From Zygnema cylindricum (Eukaryota > Streptophyta > Zygnematophyceae > Zygnematales > Zygnemataceae), in assembly GCA_037447655.1 (NCBI GenBank), contig JBBHKE010002852.1, positions 116,681-180,680 of the forward strand: 64,000 nucleotides of DNA, given 5' to 3'. Positions 32,314 to 44,092 of this stretch are shown piece by piece. Each line of letters opens with the position of its first letter. The first letter of the stretch is position 1. The translations under genes were made by a program, and so were the position numbers. The notes beneath the pieces are model-generated. The model was not told the origin of the DNA. It saw only the letters and a list, made by a program, of their open reading frames with translations, and searched no databases.

Positions 32314-33308
32314 TGTTAAAATAAAAAGGTTTTTATATTTTCTAGGTCTTAATATATTAGCGGAAAAGAACATGTAGGCAGCTTGCTTTCATCTCTTCTC
32401 TCTTACACCTATACTTGTTAAAGTCACTAAAAGAGAGAGAGAGAGTGATAGAGCCATGGCTGCCTCCACTCTATATACAGGGCTAGAGAGTGACCTTAAG
32501 TCACTCTCAACAAAAAGGTTGAGTCCAGTAGGACTCGAACCCCCGACCGGTAGAGCGTGGCGTAGCCGTCCGCTCTAACCAGTCTGTCGTAGAAGATCGC
32601 TAGAATATATAGGGTGTGATTAGTATTTAAAGTGTTTTTTGACATCTAAACCGATTAACGGAAATATAATTGTAAACATCATAGAACGGGTCAAATTCAG
32701 TGCGGACTGAATCTCGCACGAAACAAATGAATCTGACATTTGTTTCGACGGTCAATATTTAATGTCGGTTCGCATCCAACGGCATATGTCTTCGCCGAGA
32801 TCCCGGAAAGGTCACTTTGGCGTTTTGTGACGTGGCATGACCTAGAGCCACGTGGAGAGATAACATTCGGTCGCGGTAATTCTGAGGAACGTACGAACGA
32901 GTGAAAAGTGGACACGCGTCCGCTTAATAGCCTTGTCGTACATAAGCCGTACAAAAGGTACACCAGCAGTAGTACTTGTTGGTACGGTACAGTAATCTGA
33001 TTGGTCCGTACTTCAGTAGATAGAAGTTATTAAAGAGAATCAAGACTTAGGAAATTTTGGTAGGTAGTCACCTCTCCCTTTGAGAGTTTGTACGAATTGG
33101 CATTTTTACTGCATCATAACTTATCGGCTCGTTAGCCGTTTTCAGTGATTCTTTTTGCTACGGACTCAAGGGAGTCTAGGCTGCACAAAAGTATAGTCAA
33201 TATGTCATTTTGGACTCTTGGGCAAGCAGTGGATGTGGCTTAAAGTGGGCTAGTTAAAAACTATCTAGAGGCTTCTTGCTGTAGTCCAATGGAGGACACA
33301 TAATTGCA
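32314..33308 (+). mobile_element. F1 3' LTR of copy B, mosaic
   Basis: 995 bp. The first ~450 bp match 26499-27496 without visible difference. The next ~370 bp differ at roughly a dozen sites. The last ~130 bp (33180-33308) are strongly diverged but end in the same ATTGCA. Its antisense tRNA-like segment is at 32518-32593 (B box at 32541-32531). It is followed by ACAAC and duplicated block X'. Confidence 0.9.
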
Positions 33309-33884
33309 ACAACAATATCAGTGTTCCCTTCTAAAAGAACTGAATCACAAAGTGTTGTGAACAATTGACTATGTATAGATTTTGAGAAAAGGTGAAAAAA
33401 CATTGACACCAATGAACATGTTTGATAAGGCATTAAACTAAATACAAAGTTCTATAAAACAATGATCCATAAAGAAAATCTACACAATGCATAAAATAAA
33501 AAAACCAACATGATTCACGGAAGTCAACTTGTCATCAAAACTTATTTGAATACAAAAAAAGAAAAAAAAGGTCCAACCTGAACTCTGGTAGTAGTCCAAA
33601 AAATTGAAACTAGCGTTCTACAATAAAACAAGAATCACACTATTTCATGAGTAATTGAACTTAGTGAAAATCTTCTGTGATTCAGGAGTCGACCATTTTC
33701 TGTCATTCTCATCGGAAAAAAAACGTGTCCGAGAAATTTTAATCTGGGGAAGTTTGGATTTCTCCCTTTTGGGAAATTCAATTTTCCCCATTAGAGAAAA
33801 TTTCAATTTTCCCATTATAGGATTGTTCAAAAACATTCATATTCATAATAAGAGTTCAAAAGTATCTACATCTGACAGAATTTG
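33309..33884. repeat. Block X' (direct repeat of 20396-20960)
   Basis: Starts ACAACAATATCAGTG immediately after the F1 LTR. The paralogue X continues leftward without interruption (ATGATATAACAACAATATC), so X supplies an empty-site view of the right F1 boundary. Confidence 0.85.
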
Positions 33885-34002
33885 AGATCCAAACAAACAA
33901 AACCAGAGATTCTTAGAGATCGAATATTGAAAGCAATCAAAGACTAATGCAATCCACAATAAAACAATGAAAGCTTTCTTGGTCCAAAACGGGAACCGAC
34001 AA

Positions 34003-34858
<856 letters not shown>

Positions 34859-34972
34859 TACTACAGAACAGCAGTGTTGTACTGTCCGTAACCGCAATTT
34901 GAACTGTACGGAATTTATTTTAAGAGGGTGTCCCCATGTAATCGATACTTCGATAAAGTATTTTGGACTGTA

Positions 34973-35473
34973 CACCGCGCATCGTAATTAGACTAATGAA
35001 AAAATTAGAGTATAAAAAGAGAATAAAATAATTAGAGTTATTTACTCTATTTTATGTGATAGAACTGTTTCAAAAAGGAATTTACTCTAATTTATGTGGT
35101 GTACTCTAATTTGGCAAGCTAATATCCTCTACAGTAAATAAGGTATTCATGTAGAATCTGACAAAACGTACAGTTTATCGTCACTATGACGTTTGCACTA
35201 CGCGGGTTGTTAAAACGCAATTACATGATAATGGCCTGTATTGAATCATTATTTGTACTTTTCAACTTATAAAATTACAATTTTGCACGATCAAACGTCG
35301 TCCGTACTCCACACTATTTAAAACAAACAAATATTATAATTAAAAACGCTAATTAAACCTTACCTTAAATAGCATAATGAGTAAATTAGAATCATTTACT
35401 CTATTTGATGTGACAGAGTCGAAAATTCGAGCGACCGAATTAGAGTAATTTACTCTAATTACGATTCGCGGTG
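34973..35473. mobile_element. CACCGC-family MITE inside the Harbinger-like element
   Basis: 501 bp between TA pairs (34971-34972 and 35474-35475), termini CACCGCGCATCGTAATTAG and CTCTAATTACGATTCGCGGTG. Roughly the reverse complement of member 8307-8793. The uninterrupted site is visible in the relative near 52060. Confidence 0.8.
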
Positions 35474-35940
35474 TACTCTACTGGCGATTCTCCGTACTTC
35501 TTTGAAGAGCAACCTAATGTGCAAAACGCAGTCGGAATTTTGACATGTGACGGTTGTAGACATAGGTACAACTTTGTGACGGTTAAGGACGACTACGAAA
35601 CTTTCGACGATGGGTGACGCCAACAAAAACAGCGACAGTTACGTCTAGATTTTTGTAATTTTGTGACATTGTAGATATTTCGGGTTTTGTGACATTGTGA
35701 CGCCATGCTCACTTGTGACAACGTCGACGTCATTGATTCAATAACTTTCCGTCATGGCTATCATATTGCGTTTTTTCGACTTTTCTCACTCGACTTGAAA
35801 TACGTTTCAAATATTTTTTATTTCATACGCATATTGTCGTGTCTCATAAGTGTGAGATAAAATTGAAAGTGTAAAAGGTAGAGTGGAGAAGCGACGACGA
35901 TGCAAAAGTGTGCGAAAGACCCATGAATGAAAGTGGCGGT

Positions 35941-36366
35941 GATATGAAGTGGAAAGAGAGATTCCTTCCACATTAGACAAGCGGGAAGAAGAAACAACTG
36001 AATCGGTCTCCATGGATAAGCGAGTCGAGGAGCATCCAAAGAAGAATATGAGAATGCCATCCATACAACCAACTGAATTTGGGGGAGGAAGAAAGAGTAG
36101 GAAAAGACTCCAAGAAAAACAGGTAAACGCCAAATTGACAAAGTTGTCACACCGGAATGAGCCTCAAACTTAATCTGATGCCATTAATAATTCTAAAAGT
36201 AGGAGATGGATGACAATTATTAATAAGGAGATGGCATCTATAATGGAAGTTAACACATAGGAATTAGTGGATTGCCCTCCGAATAGAAAAATGATTGGAT
36301 GTAAATGGGTTTTTTACCTAAAACTGAACCCAGATAATTCAAGTGAAAGTTATTAAGCCTGGTTAG
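35941..36366 (+). pseudogene. Copia F3b pol fragment (integrase tail to RT start)
   Basis: The frame contains EFGGGRKSRKRLQEKQ and LTKLSHRNEPQT, followed by stops and then IGCKWVFYLKLNPDN, the linker and start of copia RT. It ends where the F3 LTR begins (36367). It is the 5' remnant of the element that resumes at 49106. About 1.2 kb of RT between the two parts is missing. Confidence 0.75.
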
Positions 36367-37409
36367 TGCAACTCTGAGACCTCCATAGGTCCTCAGAGTA
36401 GGCAGCTCACACGAAGCCTCTAGGATAACCCTGACCCCTTTGTGTTTCAGCAAGAAGAACTGCCACCCAGGCAGACAAAACTCTGATTACCTTCAACCCT
36501 GTGAAGGTAAGACTCCCTTGAGTCTATAGAAAAAAGAATCTCTGAATTTGATCCCCTGAGCAATAAGTTATGGAGGGTCAAAGTTGACCTTTTGTACAAA
36601 AGCTCTTTGGAAGAGAGGGTCCAATCTATCAATTTTTTCTAAGTCCTATCTCACTCTAAAACTCTATCTACTGAAGTACGACACCAATCATAATACTATG
36701 TTGTATAGAAAGGTACAGGTGCCGATGTACTTTTTGTACGACCATTGTACGACATGGCCAACAAGTTGACACATGTCATATTTCGATTCGTTCTTGTATT
36801 CCTCGGAGATGCTGTAATCCAATGTGGTTGTGCCACGTGTCAACAAATGTGATGTCGGCCGCAAACTGCCAAAAACCTATTCCGAGATCTCCGCGTGCTT
36901 CGCGGCCGTCCGATTAAACCGGATTTCAATCTTAGCCGTCATAAATACGTGCGCGATATTTGTTCTGTTTTCAAAACAAAGTGCATGGTATGCGTTTTGG
37001 ATGTTCCGTACCCCGTACAACACAAACTATATCTATGTCAAAATATCCTGTTAAATAAAATAGCCTAGGCGTAAACATTTCTATAGCTATTAAACCTTAT
37101 ATCATGTAAACTTGGTGTTAGAATAATTGGATAAAGCTAACGGCTACCGACGGCATTGATAGACGGCAGGTACCTGGTTCAAATCCTGGATCCGTCAAGT
37201 TCTATTTTGATAAAATTACCAATCTAATGTTTGTCCCCGTCTGGATAGCATAGGCAACCATGGCTCTATCTCCCTCTCCAACTTTTAGTGATTGCGACAA
37301 GTGTGGGAGTTGGAGAGAGGAGTTAGAGGAAGACTGCCTCTGTTTCTTTTCTGCATTTTATCTTTTACAAAAACCTAAAAAATACTAAAAATAACCTTTA
37401 ATTTCTACA
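36367..37409 (-). mobile_element. F3 3' LTR
   Basis: About 1,043 bp with TG...CA ends. A plus-strand (antisense) tRNA-like segment at about 37125-37201 has B box GGTTCAAATCC at 37176-37186 and 3' end GATCCGTC. Confidence 0.85.
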
Positions 37410-37760
37410 CTCCCCTTATTTTCTAGTCACTCTTTAATTTAATACCATACTTCTCCCGGCAGAAAATTAGTTAAGAGAGGGCACAGGTTTGGTCATCATA
37501 TCTACCTTATACTCCAAACTGATTATCTTGTTTTCTACTTTCTCCTTGACAAAGCTAAGTCTAATGTCCATGTGTTTGGCTTTAAAGTGATCTTTAGGAT
37601 TGGCAAAAATGGCAATGGCTGCCTGATTATCACAAAACACTTTTTGGACACCACTCTTAAGATGACCATGCTCACCAAGCAAAGACTTGACCCACATTAA
37701 TTCTTTTACCGCAGAGCAAAAAACCATGTAATCAACCTCCATGGTGGACTGAGCAATGAC
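37410..37760 (-). pseudogene. F3 RNase H C-terminal part
   Basis: Reads MWVKSLLGEHGHLKSG, VFCDNQAAIAIFANPKDHFK and HMDIRLSFVKEKVENKI, then PPT in the reverse complement of CTCCCCTTATTTTC. Separated from the rest of F3 by the F2 insertion at CTTTT. One frame change near DMMTKPVPS. Confidence 0.88.
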
Positions 37761-37975
37761 CTTTTTGTTGAAATCACTAGATTTAGGGTAGGTATATTCT
37801 AGGTCTTAATTAGTTAAATTAGCTAAAAGATAAACACAGGCAGTTTGCCTCCACCTTCTTTCTCTAGCCCCCATACTTGTTGTAGTCACTGAAGGAGAGT
37901 GAGGGCGGTGAAGCCATGGCTGCCTTAACTCCATAGCTAGGGCTAAAGAGTGACCTAAGTCACTCTCAACCAAAA

Positions 37976-38050
37976 GGTTGAGTCCGGCTGGACTCGAACC
38001 TCCGACCGGTAGGGCGATGCGTAGCCGTCAACCCTTACCAGTCTGTCGTA
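37976..38050 (-). ncRNA. Antisense tRNA-like segment in the F2 LTR (also 43303-43380)
   Basis: Minus strand B box GGTTCGAGTCC (38000-37990; in the 3' LTR 43328-43318) and A box TGGTAAGGGTTG. Position and orientation as in F1. Both LTRs keep the B box intact despite divergence elsewhere. Confidence 0.6.
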
Positions 38051-38537
38051 CAAGTCCCTTAAGATACATTGGGTGTGATTGCTATTTAAACAATAACTAG
38101 AACATTTATCCGATTAACGGAACTACTATTAGCAGACATAGAAACTAGTAAAAATTTTATAGTACGCAAGAAACAAATGTACCAGACATTTGTTTTGAAC
38201 GGCGAGCATTAAAAGTCGGTTTAGATCGGACCGCCCGCATCATCGCCGAGATCTCGGAATGGCCGCCTTGGCGGTTTCTGGACGTGACATGACTTGACGA
38301 CACGTGGCAAGACATCACTAAGGAGCGGGAACCCCGGGGAGCATGAGGACGAGTCCGAAGGAGACAGAGGTTCACTCCATGGCCTTGTCGTACACAAGCC
38401 ATACAAAAAGGACATCGGCTCTAGTACCTTTTTGTACTATGGAGTCTTCTGATTGGTTCGTACATCAGTAGATAGGGGTTATGAGAGAGGTTTAGGACTT
38501 AGTGAATAGAGGTGGTAGCCGCCTCTCTCTCAACATG

Positions 38538-38552
38538 CTTGTATAAATACTG
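38538..38552 (+). promoter_or_regulatory. TATA box of the F2 LTR promoter
   Basis: TATAAATA at 38542-38549 lies downstream of the tRNA-like segment, about 210 bp before the LTR end. It is the likely Pol II core promoter. The 3' LTR has the related TATATAAATA near 43868-43878. Confidence 0.5.
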
Positions 38553-38763
38553 GCATCTTTGCCACTTCATAATTAATCGCCCGTTTGGGCATTTTCAGTG
38601 ACTCTTTTTGCTTTGGACTCAGGGGAGTTTAGACTGCACAAGGGTGCAACCAGATTATATATTTGCCTGCTTGAGTGGCAGTTGCTTTAGTTGAAAGTGG
38701 GTTAGTGAAAAACTACCTAGAGGCTTCCTGAATTTTGGTCCAAATGGGGGACACAGAATTGCA

Positions 38764-39870
38764 GGTTATGGGCCCACCCTCTAGAGTGCCAACACTCAAC
38801 GGATCTGGGTTCATTTACTCGCAAGCCATGATGACAGGGGCATTATGTGAAAAATGATATTGGGGTTGTGTTAGCGGACAAGTGAAACGTCCATCTCAGG
38901 TAACTCCACCAAGATTTTGAGAAATGAGGTTTTCTGCTGCAGGATCTGCTCCAGCAATGAGACAGATGATGGGGACAGCAATGTGTCCGAAAAACGGAAA
39001 GGAAAAGAGACATCTCTCATTCCTATTGCACGGCACCCGGAGCGGTGGTCGTGAAGATCGAGGAAAACGACACTCAGATGTGGGAGTACAACAACATGAA
39101 TGCAAGGCACTTCATTCTGAGGCACCTCACTCAAGCTTTGGCAACCTCTCATCTTCACTTTTAAGGCTGAGGAGCTGTGGATGACTTTAGTGGAGATCTA
39201 TAAAGCAGGTACCATTCAGGAGCTCCACCTAGTTGAGCAAAGGCTGATGAGTTATACTTACAAAGCAGGGAAGAGGTTAGACTACTGCAATGATCTCTCT
39301 TGTCGTACATGGAGATGGAAAGTGTCGGATGGACAGGCACTATGACGATGAAAGTTGATACCCTCATGAAAATACAGTGTACCGAGTGCAAGAAATGGAT
39401 GACAGTTCTTGGAAGTGAAACACCGTGGTCCGAATGATACTTGTGTAGGAAAACAGGATTGAGATCCGAAGAGGAGGTAAGAGCGTTCAAGCTCTGGCTC
39501 CAAGAGCAGACCGATGGAGAAAGGATTCAAAGAAGCCGTATGGAGGCTTCAAAGGAGAGAAAGATCAGTCCGGAGGACCGAGGCTTCCAAAAGGTCTTTG
39601 TCATTTATGCAAAAATCCGGGACACTTCATTGGGGAGTGTACCAAGCTGGCTGAGCTGAGGCTACAAGAGAATAGTGGAGGAATCCCTTTCGGAAGGAAG
39701 AAGAAGGCGCTTGTTATCACACAAGGGAAAGGGGAGGCCAAGGAGGATGAGTCCTCTGAGGAGGACGATGGAGAACTTCTTCTCGACGAAAATTCGGAGG
39801 AGAAAGAGATCCCTCGATTACAAAAATGTGCTCTTGGAGCTATTCAGGAAGCTCCACAAGAAGGATGGAT
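38764..39870 (+). pseudogene. F2 gag, disrupted
   Basis: The opening MGPPSRVPTLNGSGFIYS is partly recognisable. Zinc knuckle CHLCKNPGHFIGEC near 39605-39646. The spacer before protease has SSEEDDGELLLDENSEE. Multiple frame changes and stops. Confidence 0.85.
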
Positions 39871-42800
39871 TATTGACTCAGGTGCATCTATGCATATGTG
39901 TCGTGACCGAAACCTCTTTACCAAACTCAAAAAGATCCTTACGTAAGAGGTAGAGTATGGAGATGGGAGAGTAGTCACTACAGATCTAGTGGGATCGGTA
40001 GATCTAAAATTCTTAGTGAAAGGCAAGACTTATATTCTCACCTTTTCAGATGTGCTGTACATTCCTCAGCTGAGTAAAAATCTTGTGTCAACTTCTGTGT
40101 AAGATGACAAGGATTTTGATACCTTCACTAGAAAGGGAGTCTTTACAGTTAAGTACAAAGATGAGATCTACTTCACAGCTGATACGGGTAGCCAAGGAAT
40201 GTTTAGGCTTAACTTGAGTAATGGAAAGAAGAGTGCTTACTATAGTAGTGTCTCGAGCTTGATGATCTGGCATAAACGTTTGGGGCATGTGCATTTTGAT
40301 AGGCTGAGGGAAATGAAGAAGCTGGGTGTAGTAGAATGCATTCAGTTTGGGGACAATGAAATGATGGATGATTGTAGTGGCTGTACCCAAGGTAAGGCTC
40401 ACAAACTCCCCTTTCCAAGAACTGCCACATATAGAGGTGATAAAGTATTAGATCTGGTTCACAAAGATATTTAGGGACCTTCAAGAGTACCTTCGGTTGG
40501 GTGCAAGAGGTATATACTGACAATTACGGATGATTGGTCTAGAAATTTAAGAGTTTTTTTCCTAGAAACAAAGTCTGTAACACCAAAATACTTTAAAGAA
40601 TACAATGCTTTGTGTGAGAAGTTGCACGGAACCCCCATTAAGAGAATAAGGAGTGATAACGGGGGAGAGTACACCTCTAACTTGTTTGAGGTATATTTGA
40701 GAGATGAGGGAGTTCAGCATCAGAAAACTGTACCGAATAATCCAAAACAGAATGGGGTAGCTGAAAGGTTGAATCGGGCTTTGGGAGATAGTGTGTGCAG
40801 TATGTTGGTAGATAAGAAAATAGGAAGAAGATTTCGGGCAGAAGCCATGAACTGTGCTAACTACATTAAGGATAGAGTCCTCACTTCAACCATTAAAGGA
40901 ATGACACCTTATGAGAGATGGGTTGGAAGGAAACCGAATATTTCTCACTTGAAAGTATTCCATAGTCAAGTTTACAGTCTTAACACAGATAAGAAAAACT
41001 GGAAGCTAGATGCTAAAGGGAAACCGCGATATTTTATGGGATATGATGAGGATGTCAAGGGTCATAGAGTCTATGACTTAGCTAAACAAGATATCATTCT
41101 GGTAAAGCATCTAGTTGTCATGGATGAAGGCAAGACTTTTGATCCCTTCAAACATACTAAGAAAATCAGAATCAGTTTTGAGTCCGAGAGTGAGGAGGAC
41201 TTAGATCTTTCCAGAGGGAACACCAGTGAAAACATGATTGCAGATTCATGGGAGATCAAAGATGGGGGAGATGTACCGGAATCTCCTCATATTTCTACAC
41301 AGTTTGAGGAGAGAGAGGAAGAGGAGTCAGAAAATGTTTCTATGGATAGGAGAGTTGATGAGGCAGTGCGGAGGAATTCAAGACTTCCCTCCATTCTAGC
41401 GTCGGACTTTGAGGGAGGACGGAGGAGCAGCAAAAGACTTCAAGAAAAACAGACTGCTCACAAGGTAACAAAGCTTTCTCACCCAGATGAGCCTCAATCA
41501 TACTCGGAGGCAATGGACAGTCCGGAGAAAGAGAGATTGGTCAAAGCCATAAATGATGAAATTGTTTCAATCGTGGAGGCAAACACTTGGGAGCTGGTGG
41601 ACTGTCCACCAAACTGAAAACCTATTGGCTGCAAATGGGTATTTAAATTGAAACTCAACCCAGATAATACCATCGAGAGATATAATGCTGGGTTAGTAGC
41701 AAAGGGGTTCACTCAAAAAGAGGGGATAGATTATGAGGAGACTTTTGCTCCGGTAGTTCGATTCCCATCTGTAAGGATTCTCTTTAGTCTACCAGCAGCG
41801 TAGACATAGAAATACATCAAATGGATATTAAGACCGCCTTCCTCAACAGTGAACTGGAGGAGGAAATCTTCATGCGGCAACCAGAAGGATTTGTAGAGGA
41901 AGGAGAGGAAAGTAAAGTTTGTAGACTTATAAAGTCGTTAAATGGATTAAAGCAGACTCATAAACAATAGAATAAAAAACTAGATGAGTTTCTTACCAGT
42001 CTGGGGTATAATCGGATCAGTTGTGACCATTCTATTTAGATGTTTGAGGATGAGAATGGTGTGATTTTTATTGCAATTTATGTGAATGATTTGCAGGTAT
42101 TGAGTAGGTCTATGGAAAAGATAAAAAAGTAAATAAAGGATCTTAAAAGAAGATTTGAGATGAAGGATTTAGGGGAGGCTACATATATTTTGGCAATTCA
42201 AATGGAAAGAGATAGGGGGAAAAGGATCATAAGACTCACTAAGAAAGAAGCAATCCAAAATATGCTTGAGAAATTCCAAATGGAGAAAGCAAGAAGTTGT
42301 ACCACTCCCATGGACTTGAAAATAGTAAGTGATGGGAGTGTAGAAGGAGGAGTGACAATACTAGATGATCAGATGAGTCCAGAAGAGAGACATTTTATGA
42401 AGTCTATTCCTTACAGACAGGTTGTAGGAAGTTTGATTTACTTTATGAAGTGTACTAGACCGGACATAGTAGCAGCAGTTGGAGTTCTCAGTAGGAGTCT
42501 TAATGATCCAAGGAAGAGAGACTGAGAGGCAGCTAACAGAGTGATAAGATACCTGGTGGGAACAAGGGAATTATAATTGCATTTAGGAGGGGAGCACACT
42601 GTTATCACTACTTGGAGTGATGCCAGTTATGGGGATGCACCCATGAGAAGATGTACTTCTGGGTATGTATTGTATCTGGGGGAGGGTGCTTGTTGTTGGA
42701 GCAGCAAACAACAAAAGGTGGTTGCTCACTCCACTATGGAGGCTGAGTACATGGCCTCTTGTTCTATTATGAAAGAGTTAATGTGGGTCAAGTCTTTGTT

Positions 42801-43060
42801 GCAAGAACTGGGGTATATGAAGAAATGAGTGCATGAAGTATTTTGTGATAATCAGGCTACAATTTCAATTGCAGCCAATCCAAAACATCATTTCAAGGCT
42901 AAGCATATGGATATAAGGCTAAGTTTTGTGAGGGAAAAGGTAGAATATAAAATTGTGAATCTGGTGTATAGGGGTGATTGGGAAATGGTGGCTAATATGA
43001 TGACAAACCTGTGCCCTCTCCCAAGCTAAAGTACTGTAGAGAAAAATGTGGTTTAATAGT
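39871..43060 (+). pseudogene. F2 pol, with altered RT catalytic motif
   Basis: Protease GWIIDSGASMHMC (DSG at 39875-39883). Integrase WHKRLGHVHFDRL, CSGCTQGK and, in the long open stretch 40610-41617, RSDNGGEYTSN and NPKQNGVAERLN. RT keeps YGLKQ-like and FIAIYVND at 42079-42090, where the first catalytic Asp of YVDD has become Asn. RNase H FCDNQATISIAANPKHHFK. Stops near 41615, 41803, 41970, 42040, 42130, 42525 and 42826. Not catalytically competent. Confidence 0.9.
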
Positions 43061-43092
43061 GAAACTGAAATCAGACTAAAAAATAAGGGGAG

Positions 43093-44092
43093 TATTCAAA
43101 TCACTAGATTTAGGGTAGGTATTTTCTAGGTCTTAATTAGTTAAATTAGCTAAAAGATAAATACAGGCATTCTGGCTCCACCTTCTCTCTCTAGCCCCCA
43201 TACTTGTTGTAGTCACTGAAGGAGAGAGAGGGCGGTGGAGCCATGGCTGCCTTAACTCCATAGGCAGGGCTAAAGAGTGACCTAAGTCACTCTCAACCAA
43301 AAAGGTTGAGTCCGGCTGGACTCGAACCTCCGACCGGTAGGGTGAGGCGTAGCCGTCAACCCTTACCAGTCTGTCGTAGAAGTCCGTTAGGATACATTGG
43401 ATGTGATTGCTATATAAACAGTAACTAGAACATTTATCCGATTAACAAAACTACTATTAGCAGACATAGAAACTAGTTAAGTTTTTATAGTACGCATGAA
43501 ACAAATGTACCGGACATTTGTTTTGAACGGCGAGCATTTTAAAGCGGGTTTAGATCGGACGGCCCACATCATTGCCGAGATCCCAAAATGGCCGCTTTCG
43601 CGGTTTCTGGACATGAAATGACCTGATGACACGTGGCAGGACATCATTGGGAAGCGGGAATCCCGGGGAGCATGATGACAAGTCCGAAGGAGACAAACGT
43701 TCACTCTATGGTCTTGTCGTACACAGACCGTACAGAAAGTACATCTGCTCTAGTACCTTTCTGTACTGTGCAGTTTTCTGATTGGTTTGTACATCAGTAG
43801 ATAGGGGTTATGAGAGGGGTTTAGGACTTAGTGAATTGAGGAGGTAGCCGCCTCTCTCCCAACAGGCTTATATAAATATTGGCATCTTTGCCAATTCATA
43901 ATTAATCGTCTGGTTAGGCGTTTTCAGTGATTCTTTTTGCTCTGGACTCAAGGGAGTCTAGATTGCACAGAGATGTAGCCAGATTATATACTTGTCTGCT
44001 TGGGTGACAGTTGCTCTAGTTGAAAGTGGGTTAGTGAAAAACTACCTAGAGGCTTCATGAATTTTGGTCCAAATGGGGGATACAGAATTGCA
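43093..44092 (+). mobile_element. F2 3' LTR
   Basis: 1,000 bp, follows PPT AATAAGGGGAG, ends AGAATTGCA directly before the CTTTT duplication. Confidence 0.9.

Larger units (their letters stand above)
37766..44092 (+). mobile_element. Ty1/copia F2, full-length, inactive, inserted in F3
   Basis: 6,327 bp bounded by a perfect 5-bp duplication CTTTT (37761-37765 and 44093-44097) in F3 RNase H. 5' LTR 37766-38763 starts TGTTGAAATC and ends AGAATTGCA. PBS GGTTATGGGCCCA at 38764. 3' LTR 43093-44092, its first bases mutated to TATTCAAATC. The many differences between the two LTRs imply an older insertion. The joined flanks restore F3 coding sequence. Confidence 0.95.
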
